This document shows positions 24,110 to 32,517 of a stretch of 41,398 bases of DNA, in pieces. The position numbers and the translations under genes are program-made. The notes under the pieces are model-generated. The model saw only the letters and a program-made list of their open reading frames with translations, made no database searches and was not told the origin of the DNA. How positions within the stretch are numbered: position 1 is the first letter of the stretch; each line of letters opens with the position of its first letter. This stretch comes from an uncultured Bacilli bacterium (GTDB taxonomy: Bacteria; Bacillota_I; Bacilli_A; RF39; UBA660). The stretch lies in assembly GCA_947627805.1 (NCBI GenBank), contig CANQXB010000003.1:1-41398 (forward strand). The letters are read 5' to 3'.

Positions 24110-25588
24110 ATGGAAAAAGAAAATATAATATCTTCGATTGCCAAAAGAGGAAATGGGGAAATATATTTAGGAGTAGTTGGAGCTGTAAGAACTGGTAAAT
24201 CAACTTTTATTAAAAGATTTATTGAAAACTTAGTGGTTCCTAATATTACGGATGATTTTGATAAAAAGAAATGTTTAGATGAAATTCCTCAAAGTGCTGA
24301 AGGTAAAACAATAATGACTACTGAACCTAAATTTGTACCTTCTAATGGGGCCAATATTAAAGTTGATAATTTTGAAACCAGTATTAAACTAGTTGATTGT
24401 GTTGGTTATGTTATTCCGGAAGCCAATGGTTATGAAGATGAAGATGGTAATCCAAGAATGGTTAAAACCCCTTGGTTTCCTGATGCCATTCCTTTTGTTG
24501 AGGCTGCCGAAGTTGGAACCGAAAAAGTTATAAAAGACCATTCGACAATTGGAATAGTTGTAACAACTGATGGTTCTTTTGGAGAAATCAAAAGAGAAAA
24601 CTATATCGAGGCTGAAGAAAAAATAGTAGGAGAATTAAAAGAAATTGGTAAACCTTTTATTGTGGTTTTAAATTCCTCTCATCCTACAAACACCGAAACA
24701 GTTGAACTTTCGCGTTCTTTAAGTGATTCTTATGATGTTCCTGTTATGCCTATTAATGTGGAAGCAATGAACGAAAAAGAAATAATGAGTATTTTAAAAG
24801 AAGCCTTATATGAATTCCCAGTTTTAGATATTTTAGTTAATATGCCTGAATGGGTTCATGTTTTACCAAACAATAATGAAATAAAGAGTCATTATTTAGA
24901 CAAGATTAAAGAAAGTGTTATCAGTGTTTCTAAAGTTAAAGATATTGATTATATAACGAGCCATTTTGAAGATAGTGAATATATCTCTAAAGCCTATATA
25001 AGTGAACTTGATACTGCTAGTGGAACGGTAACGATAAACTTAGAAAGTCCTAATGAATTATATAATGCCACTTTAAAAAATTTAATGGGCGAAAGTGCCA
25101 TGACAAAAGCGGGACTTTTAAAAATCTTTGCTACTTATAAAGAAAATGCAGAAGAAACTAATCTTTTAAAAGGAGCCATTAGACAAGCTAAAACAACGGG
25201 TTATGGAATTGTTTATCCAACTTTAAAAGATATGAAATTAGAAACTCCAGAAATTGTTAAACAAGGAAGTCGTTATGGCGTAAAATTAAAAGCAGTGGCT
25301 TCAAGTATTCATTTACTTAAAGTTGATGTTGAAAGTACTTTTGAACCAATTATCGGTAGTGAAGTCCAAAGTAAAGAACTAATTGATTATCTAATGAAAG
25401 ATTATGAAACTGATCCAAGTAATATTTGGAAAAGTGAAATCTTTGGTCGTAGTTTAGAGGCCATAGTGGGTGAAGGTATTCAAGCTAAACTAAATATGAT
25501 GCCTGAAAATACCCGTTTTAAACTTTCCAATACTGTTACGAAGATAGTTAATAAGGGTTCAAATAACTTAATTGCGATTGTTTTATAA
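24110..25588 (+). CDS. spoIVA: Stage IV sporulation protein A (SpoIVA)
   Basis: SpoIVA is the ATPase that polymerises on the forespore surface to form the basement layer of the spore coat. The 492-residue product matches the family in length and pattern. YLGVVGAVRTGKSTFIKRF holds the Walker A motif near residues 20-38; ADGKTIMTTEPKFVP-like, LVDCVGYVIPEANGYEDEDG and TPWFPDAIPFVEAAEVGT segments follow. The C-terminal domain ends FKLSNTVTKIVNKGSNNLIAIVL, the membrane/SpoVM-linked region. AAAGGAGAG is the RBS. It has its own terminator, so it is a single-gene unit. With sigK in the same window it supports a sporulation programme. Confidence 0.97.
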   Translation: MEKENIISSIAKRGNGEIYLGVVGAVRTGKSTFIKRFIENLVVPNITDDFDKKKCLDEIPQSAEGKTIMTTEPKFVPSNGANIKVDNFETSIKLVDCVGYVIPEANGYEDEDGNPRMVKTPWFPDAIPFVEAAEVGTEKVIKDHSTIGIVVTTDGSFGEIKRENYIEAEEKIVGELKEIGKPFIVVLNSSHPTNTETVELSRSLSDSYDVPVMPINVEAMNEKEIMSILKEALYEFPVLDILVNMPEWVHVLPNNNEIKSHYLDKIKESVISVSKVKDIDYITSHFEDSEYISKAYISELDTASGTVTINLESPNELYNATLKNLMGESAMTKAGLLKIFATYKENAEETNLLKGAIRQAKTTGYGIVYPTLKDMKLETPEIVKQGSRYGVKLKAVASSIHLLKVDVESTFEPIIGSEVQSKELIDYLMKDYETDPSNIWKSEIFGRSLEAIVGEGIQAKLNMMPENTRFKLSNTVTKIVNKGSNNLIAIVL

Positions 25589-25623
25589 CCAATTAATGTC
25601 AAAAATAAGTTAATATAAGAGGA

Positions 25624-25649
25624 AAATTGCGATTATATCGCAATTTTTT
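25624..25649 (+). terminator. spoIVA terminator
   Basis: A perfect 10-bp stem (AAATTGCGAT/ATCGCAATTT), a TAT loop and a T run. Confidence 0.9.
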
Positions 25650-25757
25650 AATATTTTTTATTGATTTTAAGCCTATTTTTTGTTAATCTTAATATGTGAG
25701 GACAATACGTCCGAAGCAAAAGATAATGTTTAAACGAAAAATGAGGAGGTAAGAAAC

Positions 25758-26030
25758 ATGTCTAAACAAGAATTAGTAGAAATTGTTGCTGAAAAAGCAG
25801 AACTTTCAAAAGCTGCTGCTGCTAGAGCAGTAGATGCTGTATTTGAAGGTGTTACTACTGGACTTAAAAAGGAAGGAAAAGTTACTTTAGTTGGTTTTGG
25901 TACTTTTAGTGCTAAAAGAAGAGCTGCTAGAGAAGGTATTAACCCTCTAACTAAAGAACCTTTAAAAATTCCTGCAAAGACAGTTGCTTCATTTAAAGCA
26001 GGAAGCAAATTAAAAGATGCTTTAAACTAA
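25758..26030 (+). CDS. hup: HU-family nucleoid DNA-binding protein
   Basis: HU bends and compacts DNA as a dimer. The 90-residue product has the whole family pattern: MSKQELVEIVAEKAELSKA, AVDAVFEGVTTGLKKEG, VTLVGFGTFSAKRRAAREG and INPLTKEPLKIPAKTVASFK. The tip of the DNA-binding arm shows the usual NPLT. A strong RBS (GAGGAGGT) and codon use richer in GCT, GTT and AAA than its neighbours suggest high expression. The leader (about 25690-25757) contains a small hairpin GGAC/GTCC. Hup is adjacent to spoIVA in Bacillus as well. Confidence 0.97.
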   Translation: MSKQELVEIVAEKAELSKAAAARAVDAVFEGVTTGLKKEGKVTLVGFGTFSAKRRAAREGINPLTKEPLKIPAKTVASFKAGSKLKDALN

Positions 26031-26053
26031 TAAGTAAAAATTTAGTAAATAAA

Positions 26054-26078
26054 AGGTTAGCAAATGCTAATCTTTTTT
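26054..26078 (+). terminator. HU gene terminator
   Basis: AGGTTAGC/GCTAATCT with one G-T pair, an AAAT loop and six T. Confidence 0.88.
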
Positions 26079-26105
26079 GTTTTTAGGATTGTTTTGGGTT
26101 ATAAT
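26077..26105 (+). promoter_or_regulatory. Promoter of the membrane protein gene at 26121
   Basis: TTGTTT, a 17-bp spacer and a perfect TATAAT. The -35 overlaps the end of the HU terminator and the predicted leader is very short (about 10 nt). Confidence 0.55.
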
Positions 26106-26120
26106 ATAAATGTGATAGTT

Positions 26121-27143
26121 ATGAAAAATAAAAGAATAATAATTTTAATTGTTAGTTTACTTTTAATGATAATACCATTTTTTCTAAATATATTTACGAT
26201 ATTTAAATTAATATCTTTAATAATAGGTATTATTCTTTTTGATGTTTATTTTATAATAGGTAAAAAAATGAATTTATTTTGGATTATTTATTTACCTATT
26301 TTATTATTAGTATTTACTTATAGTTTAGATTATATGAAAACTTATATTTTAGATGTAAGTCCTATTTATATTTTAGAAAATAAAATTAATAATAAAGTAT
26401 CTATTTATAATAGTTTATTTTATCGTATTTATAAATGTGAAGATAAATACATATTTGATAATGAATATAAAATGAATTTTGCTTGTGATACTAAAGCAAT
26501 TGATAATCTAGATATTAATACCCTTTTAGCGGTACCTAATACCACTTATAAAAAATATAAACATGATTTTATTAAAGTAACGGGTAAAATAAGTAAAATA
26601 GTTGGTAAAAGTAAATTAGAAATGCAAAGTTATATACAAGAATCAAAAGATATAAATGGTTATGTTAAATTTAATGAAGGAAGTAAATTAATAATTTATC
26701 TTAATGAAGAAGAACTGCAAAGTTATAAAATATATGATTATATAACTGTGGTTGGTCTTTTAGATAATTTTAATAAAAAAGATGAAGAATTAACTTTAAT
26801 TAATCCCAAAGTTGAAAAAAATGATTTATATAATAATTTTACTTTAGAGGTAATTGAAAGTAAAAATTGTGAACATGATTTAAAAGAATATACTGATAAA
26901 TTTTATACTTTATGTTTAGATAATGTCTATGTTAATTATGAGGTTGATAAATATGAATTAGCTTATGTGTTAAAAGATGGTAAAATTACGATGGCTGATT
27001 TAATTAAAGATGCCAGTGTTAAAAATGAAAATAATTATCATTTATATGAATTAGAAAAATTTAATATATTAAGTTGCCAAAATGATAAAAATATCTTAAT
27101 GAACAAAGATTTAGAAGGGGATTATTCTTTATGTGAAGAATAG
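26121..27143 (+). CDS. Membrane protein with extracytoplasmic domain, unknown function
   Basis: The 340-residue product is not recognised. ATG 26121 (MKNKRIIILIV) is chosen because upstream in-frame starts lie inside the promoter and the HU terminator; the RBS is weak (GTGAT). Three membrane helices occupy about residues 5-75. The rest is a hydrophilic region with a segment near 150-235 (KVTGKISKIVGKSKLEM, YDYITVVGLLDNF) whose alternating beta pattern resembles an OB-fold of the tRNA_anti-like type; this is a weak impression. Four later Cys residues could form disulfides outside the cell. It lies alone, with its own promoter. Confidence 0.6.
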   Translation: MKNKRIIILIVSLLLMIIPFFLNIFTIFKLISLIIGIILFDVYFIIGKKMNLFWIIYLPILLLVFTYSLDYMKTYILDVSPIYILENKINNKVSIYNSLFYRIYKCEDKYIFDNEYKMNFACDTKAIDNLDINTLLAVPNTTYKKYKHDFIKVTGKISKIVGKSKLEMQSYIQESKDINGYVKFNEGSKLIIYLNEEELQSYKIYDYITVVGLLDNFNKKDEELTLINPKVEKNDLYNNFTLEVIESKNCEHDLKEYTDKFYTLCLDNVYVNYEVDKYELAYVLKDGKITMADLIKDASVKNENNYHLYELEKFNILSCQNDKNILMNKDLEGDYSLCEE

Positions 27144-27162
27144 TCTTTTTTTTTAAAATTAG

Positions 27163-27190
27163 TTGACAAAAATAAAATAAACTTTATAAT
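27163..27190 (+). promoter_or_regulatory. Consensus promoter of the gene at 27215
   Basis: A perfect TTGACA and a perfect TATAAT, 16 bp apart. This is the best sigma-A promoter in the window. Confidence 0.8.
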
Positions 27191-27214
27191 ATTTTCCAAG
27201 TAAGGAAGAAGATT

Positions 27215-27910
27215 ATGGAAAAAATTAGTGAAGTTATAAAAAATATTCGTAATTATCAAGATTGTAAAGTAATTATAAAAAATGAAGAATCTTTAAAAAT
27301 TTCGATAATTAATTTTGAAGAATATGAAGGTTATTTAAATATTTATACCGAAAAGTATCAATTTAATAAAAAAGGAAATTTAGTTAATTCAAAAAAGATG
27401 TTCCAATATTCTAATAATCCTGAAGTTTTAGCTAAATTAAATTTATCTGAAGAGTATGTTTTATATCGTTTAATATCTATTGTTGCTTATTTAGTTTCTA
27501 ATTCCCTTTTAAATAAAGATAATATGGCAGTAAAAGCTAAAGAAAAAGAACAATCTGTAAATGGTTATAGAAATGCTAATAATATTTTAAATTATATTAG
27601 TAATATGAGTCATCTTACTAATCAAGATATGACCGAAATTGTTGATATGGATGTTAATGCTTTGGCGGAATTTTTAAGAGAAAAAGCCCAAATTGATTAT
27701 CCTTTTATGGAAAGTTTATACCCTGCCTTACGAACTGAAGAAATAATGACCTCAATTAAAATGAATTTAGATGTTATTAAAAGTATTGAGCAAAGAATTG
27801 AGCATCCTCTAAGTAGAAAAGATCGAGAAGTAGCTATCATGGAATGGAAAGAACTTAGTTATGATGAAAATATCATTGAATTAGTTCCTACTAGAATGTT
27901 TCAAAAATAA
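27215..27910 (+). CDS. Hypothetical cytoplasmic protein, 231 residues
   Basis: I do not recognise this protein. It has no signal peptide or membrane helix. The first 60 residues look like a mixed alpha/beta domain (KVIIKNEESLKISIINFEEY); the remainder is helical, with YVLYRLISIVAYLVSNSLL near residues 83-101 and MTEIVDMDVNALAEFLREKA near 143-162. It is driven by a near-consensus promoter, has the RBS AAGGAAG and its own terminator, so it is probably well expressed as a single gene. It converges on uppP. No function is proposed. Confidence 0.6.
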   Translation: MEKISEVIKNIRNYQDCKVIIKNEESLKISIINFEEYEGYLNIYTEKYQFNKKGNLVNSKKMFQYSNNPEVLAKLNLSEEYVLYRLISIVAYLVSNSLLNKDNMAVKAKEKEQSVNGYRNANNILNYISNMSHLTNQDMTEIVDMDVNALAEFLREKAQIDYPFMESLYPALRTEEIMTSIKMNLDVIKSIEQRIEHPLSRKDREVAIMEWKELSYDENIIELVPTRMFQK

Positions 27911-27939
27911 AGCCTCATTAATTAAATGAGACTTTTTTT
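27909..27939. terminator. Bidirectional terminator between the 27215 gene and uppP
   Basis: CTCATT/AATGAG stem, extended by AAAG/CTTT across one mismatch, a 5-nt loop and T runs on both strands. Confidence 0.8.
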
Positions 27940-28738
27940 ATCTAAACCATATGAGAATAAAGGCCGCTAAAGCTAAACAATAAATTGAAAAATGCCATAA
28001 CTTACCTTTTTTAACAATATTACTAAGCCAAAGATAAGAAAAATAAGTAACAATTAAAGAAGCTATAAATCCCCCTAAGTAAGGAAGTAATAAGGAAGTA
28101 GAGGTTCCTATTAAATCTGGAACTTTAAGAAGCATTGTTCCTAAACTAACAGGGAAATATAACATAAAAGTATATTTTAAAGCTTCTTCTCTTTTTAATT
28201 TACAAAGAAGACAAGCAACTAAAACCGTACCACTTCTACTAATTCCCGGAATAATGGTAATCATTTGAAATAAACCAATGATAATAGCATCTTTAAAAGT
28301 AATATCTTCTTTTTCTCCTTTTATATTTCTTACTATATAAAGCATTAAAGCAGTAAATAAGAAAGCCATGGCTAAAATTTTTAAAGAAGTAAAATGAGTT
28401 TCTAAATAGTCATTTAAAAGAATACCAGCAATACCTACTGGTATAGTACTAATAATCATTTTAATAACATATAAGAAGCCATTTTTATAAGTATTTCTTT
28501 TAGAAGAATAAAAAATATACCCAAAAAAATCTTTAATAAGTTTGATAATATCTTTACGAAAAATAAAAAGGATGGCTAAGAAAGAAGCAAAATTAGAAAT
28601 TATTTCAAAATTAAAAGTATTAAACATTTCGGTATTAAATAAATTTTTAAATAAAAAAATATGACCACTTGAAGATATTGGTAAAGGTTCAGTTAAACCT
28701 TGAATAATTCCTAAAATTAAATATTTTATGTAATTCAT
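27938..28738 (-). CDS. uppP: Undecaprenyl-diphosphatase UppP/BacA
   Basis: UppP dephosphorylates undecaprenyl diphosphate outside the membrane, recycling the lipid carrier used for peptidoglycan and wall polymers, and gives bacitracin tolerance. The 266-residue protein has about eight hydrophobic segments and both signature motifs: GIIQGLTEPLPISSSGH (residues 10-26, with the catalytic Glu/Ser) and PGISRSGTVLVACLL. ATG 28738 (MNYIKYLIL) is chosen because AGGTGAT precedes it on the minus strand; a GTG at 28747 lies within the RBS. It is transcribed against its neighbours. It supports the later glycopolymer locus functionally, though not by operon. Confidence 0.96.
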   Translation of the reverse strand: MNYIKYLILGIIQGLTEPLPISSSGHIFLFKNLFNTEMFNTFNFEIISNFASFLAILFIFRKDIIKLIKDFFGYIFYSSKRNTYKNGFLYVIKMIISTIPVGIAGILLNDYLETHFTSLKILAMAFLFTALMLYIVRNIKGEKEDITFKDAIIIGLFQMITIIPGISRSGTVLVACLLCKLKREEALKYTFMLYFPVSLGTMLLKVPDLIGTSTSLLLPYLGGFIASLIVTYFSYLWLSNIVKKGKLWHFSIYCLALAAFILIWFR

Positions 28739-28798
28739 TTTTATCACCTAGTATAATTATATAATATTTTTTTAAATTTATAAATAAAATTAAGTAGG

Positions 28799-29008
28799 AT
28801 GTTTTATGGTATTTTATTACTAATTTCCTTTATTTTAATGGTAATTGGTTTATTTTTTATAATTGTTTATGTAAACTTACTAGTTCTTGGGTATAGTTTT
28901 TTCGAATTTGTTTATTTTATTATTAGAAGTATTTATCCACTGGGGTTTTTTATTGGAAGTATTATGATGACTCTGATACTTTATAAAATTAGAAAGGGCA
29001 AAAAATAA
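28799..29008 (+). CDS. Small membrane protein, 69 residues
   Basis: Unknown. Two hydrophobic segments (about residues 3-30 and 34-63) with a basic end (YKIRKGKK), so probably a two-helix membrane protein with its C-terminus in the cytoplasm. AAGTAGG directly abuts the ATG with no spacer, so the start is uncertain. Its stop codon touches the ATG of the next gene, which suggests the two are expressed together. It diverges from uppP. Confidence 0.5.
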   Translation: MFYGILLLISFILMVIGLFFIIVYVNLLVLGYSFFEFVYFIIRSIYPLGFFIGSIMMTLILYKIRKGKK

Positions 29009-29641
29009 ATGGATTATTACTATGATATTTTATTAAATTTTCAAGATGTTTATTGTATGTTTTATGAATGGGATGAAAATGATTATTTAGAATATATTAA
29101 AAAAATTCCTTTATATCATGTTGATAGTAAAACTTTTAATGATTTTTATTTAAATAAAGTTAAAGTTTCTTTAGAATTTTTAAAAGAGATTTTAAATAAA
29201 ACCAAGTTAAAACAAAATAATTCTTTAAAATATGCTTGTATTATAAGTGATGGGAAAAATAGTTTAGGAGTAGAATTTAACGATGAGGGAATTTTACAAT
29301 ATAAGAGTAGTTTAATTTTAGATGATGAACTTAATATCAATGAATTTATGTTTAATATTAGTATTAGTAATATTACTTATGAAGTTCTTAGTAAAGATGT
29401 TAGCTCTAAATATACTAGACAAGAAGAAAAAGTTAAAAATTTAATTAGAGTAGAAATAAAAGATATTTATGCTAAAAAAAATTATAGTAAACTTAAATAT
29501 ATTTATTTAGAATGGTTTAGAGAACTAAAATGTGATTATGAAAAAATGTATCAAGAAATGTTAGATAAATTAGAAGGGGATTTAACGGAAAGAGAATATA
29601 CAATATATGAATTAATTAAACTATCATATAATAACGTATAA
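29009..29641 (+). CDS. Hypothetical protein, 210 residues
   Basis: I cannot assign a family with confidence. It begins without a gap after the preceding stop codon (TAA ATG). The product is acidic and soluble. The N-terminal part (YEWDENDYLEYIKKIPLYHVDSKTFNDF) is followed by a beta-rich segment (KYACIISDGKNSLGVEFNDEG) and a helical C-terminal half (YLEWFRELKCDYEKMYQEML). The pattern is reminiscent of small conserved Firmicutes proteins of unknown function that act in the cytoplasm. No terminator follows, so the lipoprotein gene downstream may be in the same transcript. Confidence 0.6.
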   Translation: MDYYYDILLNFQDVYCMFYEWDENDYLEYIKKIPLYHVDSKTFNDFYLNKVKVSLEFLKEILNKTKLKQNNSLKYACIISDGKNSLGVEFNDEGILQYKSSLILDDELNINEFMFNISISNITYEVLSKDVSSKYTRQEEKVKNLIRVEIKDIYAKKNYSKLKYIYLEWFRELKCDYEKMYQEMLDKLEGDLTEREYTIYELIKLSYNNV

Positions 29642-29683
29642 AAAAGAGAAATAAAACCATATTAAAATTAGGATGTGAGTTTT

Positions 29684-30223
29684 TTGAAAAAATTATTTTC
29701 TTTAATTTTAATAGGTTTATTATTATGTGGATGTGGTAAAAATACTGCTAAAGATGCTGTATTAAATTATTTAAAAAAATATAAAACTTTAAATAGTGAA
29801 GTTTTATTAGATTTAGAAAGAGTTATTGAAAAGGAAAACTTAGATGATGATAAAAAAGCGAAGTATCGTGATATTTTAAAAAAACAATATAAAGATTTAA
29901 ACTTTGAAGTAGTAGAAGAAGAATATGATAATGATTTAACTTATGTAACCGTAAAAATTGAAGTTTATGATTTAAAGAAAGCTCAAGATGATGCCTATAT
30001 TTATATGGAAAATCATAGTGAGGAATTTAAAGATAAAGATGGTAATATTGATGAAGAAAAATATTTGGATTTTAAATTAGATAAAATGAAAGATACTACT
30101 TTAAGAAGAGAATATGAAATTGTTTTTACGGTTACTAAAGAAGATAAAGAATATATAGTAGAACAACCAACTGAAACGGATTTATTAAAGATTCATGGTG
30201 TTTATAACTATGAGTTATCATAA
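29684..30223 (+). CDS. Putative lipoprotein, 179 residues
   Basis: TTG 29684 is preferred (MKKLFSLILIGLLLCGCGKN), with AGGATGTGAG upstream; a GTG at 29675 is within the RBS. The first 18 residues are a lipoprotein signal peptide with the lipobox LCGC near residue 17, so the mature protein would be lipid-anchored outside the membrane. The mature part is acidic and Lys/Asp/Glu-rich, with a pattern (KDAVLNYLKKYKTLNSEVL, then two beta-rich repeats) seen in small Firmicutes lipoproteins of unknown role. It may belong to a unit with the two genes upstream. Confidence 0.75.
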   Translation: MKKLFSLILIGLLLCGCGKNTAKDAVLNYLKKYKTLNSEVLLDLERVIEKENLDDDKKAKYRDILKKQYKDLNFEVVEEEYDNDLTYVTVKIEVYDLKKAQDDAYIYMENHSEEFKDKDGNIDEEKYLDFKLDKMKDTTLRREYEIVFTVTKEDKEYIVEQPTETDLLKIHGVYNYELS

Positions 30224-30239
30224 ATATTTTAATAAAATT

Positions 30240-30272
30240 AAAAGGCCCAATTTTATTTGGAGCCTTTTCTTT
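30240..30272. terminator. Bidirectional terminator at 30240
   Basis: AAAAGGC/GCCTTTT enclosing CCAA/TTGG, with one bulged A. T-rich on both strands; it serves the lipoprotein gene (+) and the Lys-rich gene (-). Confidence 0.8.
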
Positions 30273-30639
30273 TGGGATTATTTTTAACATAAGAGACATT
30301 AGATTTATAATTTCTTTTAACATTTTTTTTGCTTTGGGTTTTATTTGGTCTTTTTTTATTATTTTTATTCTTATTATTCTTTTTTGGTATAACTTTAGTT
30401 GTAGTTGGACCTTTAGTTTTAGTAATTGTTTTTTTGGTATTCGTTTTTTTAGTTTTTAAAGGAGTTTTTTTCTTTATATTAGTTTTAATTTTTTTAATCT
30501 TTTCTTCTATTTCTTTATTGGGTTTATCTAAATCAAAATATTTTTCAGCAAAAATAAAGATAAAAGCAATTAAACAAACGAAATAAACTAATATGACAAC
30601 AATAAAAAATATATCAATGGGGTCAAATGTTTTATTCAT
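30253..30639 (-). CDS. Single-pass membrane protein with Lys/Thr/Asn-rich tail
   Basis: The 128-residue product starts at ATG 30639 (MNKTFDPIDIFF), with AAGGCGG 7 nt before it; an in-frame ATG at 30660 lacks an RBS. One membrane helix spans about residues 8-32. The rest is very basic and simple in composition (runs such as TKKTNTKKTITKTKG and KKNNKNKNNKKRPNK), so it is intrinsically disordered and could bind nucleic acid, membrane or teichoic acid. No family is recognised. The opposite-strand ORF here is a hydrophobic shadow of the Lys codons. Confidence 0.6.
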   Translation of the reverse strand: MNKTFDPIDIFFIVVILVYFVCLIAFIFIFAEKYFDLDKPNKEIEEKIKKIKTNIKKKTPLKTKKTNTKKTITKTKGPTTTKVIPKKNNKNKNNKKRPNKTQSKKNVKRNYKSNVSYVKNNPKRKGSK

Positions 30640-30793
30640 CCCAATTCCGCCTTTCGCCATTATTATAATATATGTTTTGTAAAATTAATAGATGGAAAAT
30701 GTCAAATATAGGACTATTTTTTACACAATTTTGTACAAGATATGCTAAAAGTAGGGAAAATATGATAAAATTAAATAAGAAGGTAGGCATAAT

Positions 30794-32509
30794 ATGCGAA
30801 GTAGGTATTTTAAAATATTAATATTTATTTTTTTATTCATAATTAATATGAATATTTATTATGCTGATGTTTACAGAGGTAAAATAACGGGTACGGGAGT
30901 TAATTTAAGAAGTGGCCCCGGAACTAAATATAGTACCGTTAAAACTTTAAGTAAAAATAGTGAATATACTTTAACGAGCAATAAATTATATAGTGATGAG
31001 GGCGGCTGCTCTAAAGGTTGGTATCAACTTTATTATGAGGGTAGTGCCACGGGTTATGTTTGTGCTAGTTATGTTTCTGTTTCCACTTTAGTTTATAACG
31101 AAAATGCTACGACTAGTTGTGAAGTGAATATGCAGAATGCGGGATTTCCTTCCACTTATTGGCCAGGACTTTGTAAAATGCAAGCGGACCATCCTAGTTG
31201 GCAATTTAAAGCGATTCAAACAGGACTTGATTGGGTAACGGCCGTAAATAAAGAAAGTGTTTGTGGTGAAAGTTATATTTCTAGTAGTGACCCTAGTAAT
31301 GTGGATTCAACTTGTCATAATCCTTATTCTAAAACTTGGTACCCAGCTTCTAGTAGTGCGGTTGCCTATTATATGGACCCAAGGAATTGGTTATCTGATA
31401 GTTATGTTTTCCAATTTGAATATTTAAAATATGATAATGATTTATCTTCATCTTATGCATCGGCAGCTTCGGATTTAATTGACCATTCCGAATTTTATAA
31501 ATATCATTTAGCTAAAGGAACTAATTTAGGCAATGTAATGAATGATGTTGGTAAAGAATTAAATGTAAGTCCTGTTCATATTGCTTCAAGAGTATTGCAA
31601 GAATTAGGAGCTAAAGATTCTTTATATAATTTATATAGTGGTGTTTACCCAGGTTATGAAGGCTACTATAATTTCTATAACTTTGGGGTAAATGATAGTT
31701 GTGCAACTTCTAAAGGGACTACTGTTTGCGGTTTAACTTATGCTAAAGAACATAATTGGTATGGTCTTAATGAAGCTATAAAAGGCGGAGCTAGTCAAAT
31801 TGCTAATAATTATATTGCCAAAGGACAATATACGATTTATTTACAAAAATTTAATGTGGTACCAACCGAAAGTAATAAACTTTATGGCCATCAATATATG
31901 ACTAATATTAATTCCCCATCAGAAGAATCAAAATCATCATATAAAACGTATAATAATGCCGGTCTTATAAATAGTCCATTTGTTTTCTATATTCCTGTTT
32001 ATAATAATATGGACAATTCTAATTATAATTCCAGTAATGGAGCCGTTGATAGCAATGAATTAACAGACCCATCAAAGTTAGCGGTAAGCACTATCGTTAC
32101 AAGTAGTGGTTATCATTATTCAGGAGGTAATATTTCGGGAATAAAAGCGGGAACTTCCATTGGAGAATTTAAAGGAACTATTGAAAGTATTGCGGGAAGT
32201 AATACCGTAACTGTTAAAAATGCCAGTGGTAATTTAGTAACAGATGGTAATATTGGCACTGGTTATAAAATAACCGTTCAAAATGCTAATACTAATGAAA
32301 CCTTAACCGCGATTGTTAAAGGTGATACTTCTGGAGATGGCGTTATTAATGCTCTAGATTTATTACAAGTTCAAAAGAGTTTATTAGGAACTTATAATTT
32401 AAGTGGTGTTTATGATAATGCTGGTGATACCTCTGGAGATGGTGTTATTAATGCTTTAGATTTATTACAAGTTCAAAGAAGTATTTTAGGAACATATACA
32501 ATTAATTAG
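30794..32509 (+). CDS. Secreted SH3b / glucosaminidase-type murein hydrolase with C-terminal dockerin
   Basis: The 571-residue protein has a signal peptide (residues 1-24), a bacterial SH3 wall-binding domain (about 27-95, GVNLRSGPGTKYSTV), and a glucosaminidase-type hydrolase domain (about 110-370). The hydrolase shows STYWPGLCKMQADHPSWQFK, LDWVTAV and HIASRVLQELG, where the last Glu is the probable catalytic residue, plus YYNFYNFGV. A beta-rich linker (about 415-505) follows. The end (509-571) is a type I dockerin: two EF-hand-like repeats GDTSGDGVINALDLLQVQ. Dockerins bind cohesins, and the next gene encodes one, 9 bp downstream. It probably cleaves peptidoglycan glycan strands while tethered to that partner. 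RBS AAGG; no clear promoter was identified. Confidence 0.88.
   Translation: MRSRYFKILIFIFLFIINMNIYYADVYRGKITGTGVNLRSGPGTKYSTVKTLSKNSEYTLTSNKLYSDEGGCSKGWYQLYYEGSATGYVCASYVSVSTLVYNENATTSCEVNMQNAGFPSTYWPGLCKMQADHPSWQFKAIQTGLDWVTAVNKESVCGESYISSSDPSNVDSTCHNPYSKTWYPASSSAVAYYMDPRNWLSDSYVFQFEYLKYDNDLSSSYASAASDLIDHSEFYKYHLAKGTNLGNVMNDVGKELNVSPVHIASRVLQELGAKDSLYNLYSGVYPGYEGYYNFYNFGVNDSCATSKGTTVCGLTYAKEHNWYGLNEAIKGGASQIANNYIAKGQYTIYLQKFNVVPTESNKLYGHQYMTNINSPSEESKSSYKTYNNAGLINSPFVFYIPVYNNMDNSNYNSSNGAVDSNELTDPSKLAVSTIVTSSGYHYSGGNISGIKAGTSIGEFKGTIESIAGSNTVTVKNASGNLVTDGNIGTGYKITVQNANTNETLTAIVKGDTSGDGVINALDLLQVQKSLLGTYNLSGVYDNAGDTSGDGVINALDLLQVQRSILGTYTIN
32321..32395 (+). repeat. Dockerin repeat 1 (DNA level)
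   Basis: A 75-bp unit that matches 32423-32497 at 67 of 75 positions by my count. Encodes GDTSGDGVINALDLLQVQKS and following residues. Confidence 0.85.
32423..32497 (+). repeat. Dockerin repeat 2 (DNA level)
   Basis: Second copy of the unit at 32321-32395; half of the differences are silent changes, so the pair looks recently duplicated or kept alike by selection. Confidence 0.85.
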
Positions 32510-32517
32510 GAGGATTT

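Noticed and set aside
25660..25693. Shared TTTTGTTAATCT motif before HU and inside the IS
   Set aside because: Two short AT-rich matches in such DNA can arise by chance, and the surrounding sequences differ.
30329..30586. Plus-strand ORF of 85 codons rich in Phe, Leu and Val
   Set aside because: It is the antisense of the Lys-rich gene on the minus strand, which has an RBS; the hydrophobic composition comes from complemented Lys codons.
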